Assembly (NCBI GenBank): GCA_020746105.1 | Contig: CM036618.1 | Coordinates: 4,294,501 to 4,358,500 of the forward strand | DNA from: Trogon surrucura | Taxonomy: Eukaryota; Chordata; Aves; Trogoniformes; Trogonidae | Direction: 5' to 3' | Length of the DNA: 64,000 nt | In this document: piece after piece, positions 59,739-64,000 of the stretch | Layout of the letters: every line of letters starts with the position of its first letter | Position numbering within the stretch: the stretch's first letter is position 1 | Notes under the pieces: model-generated | What the model was told of the DNA's origin: nothing | Seen by the model: only the letters and a program-made list of their open reading frames with translations | The model's database searches: none | Translations under genes and position numbers: made by a program

Positions 59739-60204
59739 GCAAATGACAGGACGAGGTCACAGACCTCTGGTACAATTGCCCAATGCTTGCCTGCTTGGCA
59801 CGTCCACAATTTGCAAAAAACAGCATGAAATCCAAACAGTCCTGTTGCCCATTCAGTGGCCTTGGCCAGCCTCGTGGAAACCTGCCCAGACCTGACTTGG
59901 CCAAAAGCTGCCTGGAAATCATGTGCAGAGCTGCCCCCTGATCCCTCCAGGCACTGTGGCTTCTCTTCCGTCCACGGGGACTTCCAGGCTCAGAGAAGAC
60001 ACAAGCCTACAGAGGAATTACCAACTGCTTCCAAAGGCCTCGAAATATGAGGGTAAATTGTGTTTTTTGAGGAACCAGAGAGCAGAAATTCAGCTTTATG
60101 ACCACAGAGAAGGAGTACTATTTATCTGTGCTTCACTCACTGTATTGCAAGCCATGCCACATGGAAAGTTTACCCAGCTGTAGACTTAGACAACCTGAAG
60201 GTGG

Positions 60205-60718
60205 ATATCTGGAATATTGTGTCCAGTTCTGGGCCCCTCAGCTCAAGAGAGACAGGGAACTGCTGGAGAGAGTCCAGCACAGCCACAGGGATGATGGAGG
60301 GAGTGGAACATCTCCCTGATGAGGAAAGGCTGAAGGAGCTGGGTCTCTTTAGCTTGGAGAAGAGGAGGCTGAGGGGTGACCTCATTCATGTTCATAAATA
60401 TGTCAAGGGGGAATGTCAGGAGGATGGAGCCAGGCTCTTTTCAGTGATGTCCAATGACTGGAAAAGGGGCAATGGGTACAAACTGGGACATAGGAGGGTC
60501 CACAAAAATAGTAGAAAAAACTTTTTCCCTGTGAGGGTGACAGAGCTCTGACACAGGCTGCCCAGGGAGGTTGGGGAGTCTCCTTCTCTGGCAACATTCA
60601 AACCCCGCCTGGACACTTCTGTGCGCCCTGCTGTAGGTGATCTTTCTCTGGCAGGGATGTTGGACTAGATGATCTTTCAAGGTGCCTTCCAACCCCAAAC
60701 ATTCTGTAATTCTGTGAT
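60205..60718 (+). mobile_element. CR1 LINE 3' portion, same subfamily as 55800-56759
   Basis: It starts in [16 protein letters not shown]-type sequence, shared almost word for word with the 55.8 kb copy, and ends at GTTGGACTAGATGATC and the ATTCTGTGATCT tail. Confidence 0.92.
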
Positions 60719-62245
60719 CTGAGCTGCTTTTCCATTCAGGACACACACACAACTACACAGCTGAGAGCTGGTCTTGAGGAAGACATTCCTGGCACTGAGA
60801 TATCTTAAAATCATCCACATAGAGTCTGGTAGAGACAAACAGACTGTTCCAGTCCCCTTCCTCATGCAAGCGTGGCAACCCTCATGAGCAGCAAGGTTTA
60901 TGATCCTCCTGGTTACATGGTCCAGAAGGTCTATAAAGCACCAGAGCAGTCACCAGGGCAAGTCGGTGACACCAGCAGTATCACCTATTTTGGTACATGT
61001 TTATTTTTATTACATTTGGAAATCTTCTGAGGGACACAGAAAAGGGAAAATTCCGGATTCCAAAACACCTCAGAGAAATTTCAGGTTCCTTCCTTTCATC
61101 CAAGGTGATTTAAAGCAATGGTTTATGCAAGTTTTTGGGCTGCTGCAGTACTGGATTGCCTGACTCAAAAATAGTTGTAGCATCTTTTAAGGCAAACCTA
61201 GCTTTTTCTCTCACATAAAGAAACCATAATCAAGCAGTCCCTGGCCACTCCTCCAGCCCAACATCACCAGTGCAATTAATATCTGAAATTTGGTGCCACT
61301 CAGCTCCTATCTCCAGCACCAGCCCTACCTAGAAATTTACCCTTCTACCTTGTCTAACTACCTTGAAATCCATGTTGCGGTTTGCAAACCATGCTTTTCT
61401 GAAGAGACTAGTGTAAACACAGCTGAGCAACTGTCAGTAGGGAAAACAGCTGGAGTGAAACCAAACAAAATACTCAGGAGAGAGTGCTGCACCCTCTGGT
61501 CGTGCCGTGACTCTGCTGGGAGCATCCTTCGAAGGTTGTGGTTTGTTAGTTGAAAAAGAGTATGCAGTGTAAAACTAAGCATTGTGGGAAAAGGAGGAAA
61601 GAAGAAAATGATTCAGTGTTATTCTCCTACAGTTTTTACTTCTACCTCTCTGTAATCCATCTGCAACCTTCTCCTGCTGCCCAGGTTTCAGCTCTCGGTG
61701 ACCCAGTGTCCATCAGCTCTGCTCCAGCCCAGCTGCCAAATGAGGTCTGGGATGCTGAGGAACTGAGTAATGAAAGAAAAACCACCCCAAACCCTGGACT
61801 TAATAGTTGCAATAAATAATTTTTTTCTGTTAATCCTCTCACACCTGAAGATGTCAGGGGAAAAAATTAAAAAAAAATTTAAAAAATGGGGATTTAGACA
61901 AACATGAAGCGCCACAGAACCAGGATGTCACTGACCATCCTTTTCATGTGCTGTCAAACCTCTGGTTGCCTCCGTGCATCCATAGCTTCTTCCCACCTCT
62001 CCCCTTTGTAACACCAGGTGCACAAGCACTGCACAGTCCAGTTGCAAGGCAGCAGCCTCCAGATGAGGGCACCACAGATCCAGACTTCCTGCCTGGTGGG
62101 ACAGAGCACAGCCAAGTGTCTGATGGCCAAGCTGATGTCAGCTGTGTGCCTCTGGGTCTCCCCACCACCCTCCAACTACAGAAGGGAACTCCTCATGGCA
62201 TGGGTTAACAAATCTGCTACTGAAAGGCATGGTTTGACTTTAAGT
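60719..62245. other. Unassigned sequence
   Basis: Includes an A-rich stretch at 61858-61887. An 86-codon frame at 61948-62208 has no recognised features. Confidence 0.55.
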
Positions 62246-62672
62246 TCATAGAATCATAGAACCATAGGAGAGTTCAGGCTGGAAAAGACCCTTGGGATCA
62301 TCAAGTCCAACCATTAACCCTACACTACAAGTTCACCCCTAAACCATCTCACCCAACACCACATCTCAGCGACACTCAAACACATCCAGGGATGGCGACT
62401 CAACCCCCTCCCTGGGCAGTCTGTTCCAGGGTCTGACCACTCTTTCCGTGAAGAATTTCTTCCTAATGTCCAGCCTAAACTTGCCCTGTTGCAACTTGAA
62501 CCCATTCCCCCTGGTTCTGTCCCTAATGACCTGTGAGAAGAGACCAGCACCAACCTCTCTACAGTGTCCTTTCAAGTAATTGTAGAGCATGATGAGGTCC
62601 CCTCTCAGCCTCCTCTTCATCAAACTGAACAGTTCCAGCTCCCTCAGTTGCTCCTTGTCAGTTGTTGGCTCA
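62246..62672 (-). mobile_element. CR1 3' portion
   Basis: In antisense, GAATCATAGAACCATAGGAG, CACCACATCTCAGCGACAC and CTCATCATGCTCTACAATTA-type text; the minus-strand translation has [18 protein letters not shown] and [17 protein letters not shown]. Confidence 0.92.
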
Positions 62673-62825
62673 TGAAAAATTATTTGTTGATTATTGTGTT
62701 TTGTGGGGGAGTTAGTGTTCTGACCAGGATGGGATAAGCAGAGACACAGCCTGAGGAGATGGATTAGCACAGGAGAATGGGAAGGACTCAAAGGAAGAGA
62801 GATCTGGTGTCTTGTCAGGGTGGGG

Positions 62826-63061
62826 ACCTCAGATTGGACATTAGGAAGAAGTTCTTCCCCATGAGGATGGTGAGACCCTGGCACAGGTTGCCCAGAGAGG
62901 GGGTGGAAGCCCCATCCCTGGGAGTTTTTAAGGCCAGGCTGGATGGGGCTCTGGGCAACCTGATCTGGTGGGGGATGTCCCTGCCCATGGCAGGGGGGTT
63001 GGAACTAGATGATGTTTAAGGTCCCTTCCAACCCTGACAATTCTATGATTCTGTGATTCTA
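62826..63061 (+). mobile_element. CR1 3' end fragment
   Basis: [21 protein letters not shown] precedes GGTTGGAACTAGATGATG and an ATTCTATGATTCTGTGATTCT tail. It faces the CR1 at 62246-62672 about 150 bases away, forming an imperfect inverted pair. Confidence 0.9.
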
Positions 63062-63427
63062 AGGAAAAGTGAAAAGAATTACGTGGGGTTTGCAATAACT
63101 AGAAAACCACACAAAATTGCCAGACCAAAGGTATACCTGGAGGATTGGTTTTTTTTTATGTAGGTGCAGGGAGTTTTGCATTTTCTCCATGCCAAAAATG
63201 TCCTGCTTAATACAATTAGTGTTGGAAATCCAGAGATTTTTTTTTATGGATGTGTGGGGGAAAAAAACAAAGAAGAAAATTTCTCCTCTGTGCCAAGACT
63301 TGGTAGACTGTCAGGGGTTTAAAAACATGTGGCCAGCTTCATTGGCCTCTGATACAGAAGAGAGGACAGAGAGGAGGAGACAGAAGAGGAGACAGCCTCC
63401 TAATCAGGCTTCTCACATGTGTCACCC

Positions 63428-63630
63428 ATCATAGAATCACAGAATCATTTAGGTTCGAAAAGACCTTTAAGATCATTGAGTCCAACAGTAAACATAGCAA
63501 TGCCACCACTTTAGTCCACCACTAAACCATGACCCTGAACACCACATCTACATGTCTTTTAAATAGCTCAGTGGATGGTGACTTCTCCACTGCCTTTGTC
63601 AGGCTGTTTCAAGCCTTGACAATCCTTTAG
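63428..63630 (-). mobile_element. CR1 fragment (GAGTCCAACAGTAAACATAGC-type)
   Basis: CATAGAATCACAGAATCATTTAGG, then CCACCACTAAACCATGACC and GATGGTGACTTCTCCACTGC. Confidence 0.85.
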
Positions 63631-64000
63631 ACTTAGGGCAGCAGCACTTCAGAACAGGAATTGTTGTTCCAGAAAGGGCTAAGGTTGAGTAAAAGTAAAT
63701 TACTAGAAAACGTAAATTCTTGACAACGTTTGAAGTAAATATTCAGTATTTAAATATCTGTACATACAGTGATCCACGTATAATACATATATATATACAC
63801 AAATATACCTGCATGTGCCTATAGAGAGAATGTGTGTCTTCCGACTAATGTTCAAACTGGGAATGATTAGAAATGAAATTTCTTCTCAATAAACTGCTTA
63901 TCTTTTATGAAAAAAAATTGAGAAATCTGTATGAGGTTGGCAGGGGTGTTAGTTATCCTGCCAGAGGCTTGACAGCCTGAGAGAGATTAAATAAAAGTTG

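Noticed and set aside
61948-62208. 86-codon frame as a small gene
   Set aside because: No recognised motif, signal peptide or exon structure; overlapping frames of similar length exist on the other strand.

Overview
This window is non-coding-rich vertebrate DNA from a bird. It holds part of the avian beta-defensin (AvBD) cluster: four complete small multi-exon genes that I recognise from exon-by-exon translation, splice sites and cysteine spacing. They are AvBD11 (minus, 4291-6613), AvBD10 (plus, 36279-38798), AvBD9 (plus, 46002-49674) and AvBD8 (minus, 52602-54543). The order 11-10-9-8 matches the chicken cluster as I know it. CR1 LINE copies on both strands make up much of the rest, which is diagnostic of a sauropsid and here avian genome. 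A short element with a tRNA-Ile-like head and a CR1-like tail (27869-28054) resembles the TguSINE1 class reported from passerines, so a passerine is the best but unproven guess.

Layout. 1-4140: unannotated sequence with two CR1 fragments. 4140-6700: AvBD11, with a CR1 in its first coding intron. 6700-36170: a 29 kb gap between the divergently oriented AvBD11 and AvBD10. It contains a decayed defensin signal exon (11011-11067), a tRNA neighbourhood (16266-24575), the tRNA-CR1 SINE, several CR1 copies, a 37-A homopolymer and a possible decayed defensin mature exon (about 33545-33660). 36170-39150: AvBD10. 39264-40352: a fairly young CR1 with readable reverse-transcriptase sequence. 40683-41205: a CR1 inserted into a CR1. 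45890-49880: AvBD9. 52138-54985: AvBD8, tail-to-tail with AvBD9. 55-64 kb: several CR1 copies, LTR debris, and at 59687-59738 another defensin-like signal exon without start codon or donor, lying where AvBD7/AvBD6 would be expected.

The tRNA block is the most unusual architecture. Two arms of about 1.33 kb (16266-17597 and 22192-23525) form an inverted repeat 4.6 kb apart. Each arm carries one tRNA-Trp(CCA) and one tRNA-Arg(ACG), with tRNA sequences identical between arms. A third identical tRNA-Arg lies in the spacer (20661-20733), a diverged tRNA-Trp lies outside (24126-24197), and a decayed tRNA-Arg/Trp remnant follows (24478-24574).

The defensins share one plan. A signal exon of exactly 58 coding bases ends in phase 1. 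A mature-peptide exon of about 130 bases follows. The last exon is tiny in AvBD10 and AvBD9 (16 bases each) and AvBD8 (9 bases); in AvBD11 it is instead a full second six-cysteine domain. These genes encode secreted antimicrobial peptides of innate immunity, and AvBD11 is also known as an egg vitelline-membrane protein. No single long ORF in this window is a gene; the long ORFs are CR1 pieces or chance frames.
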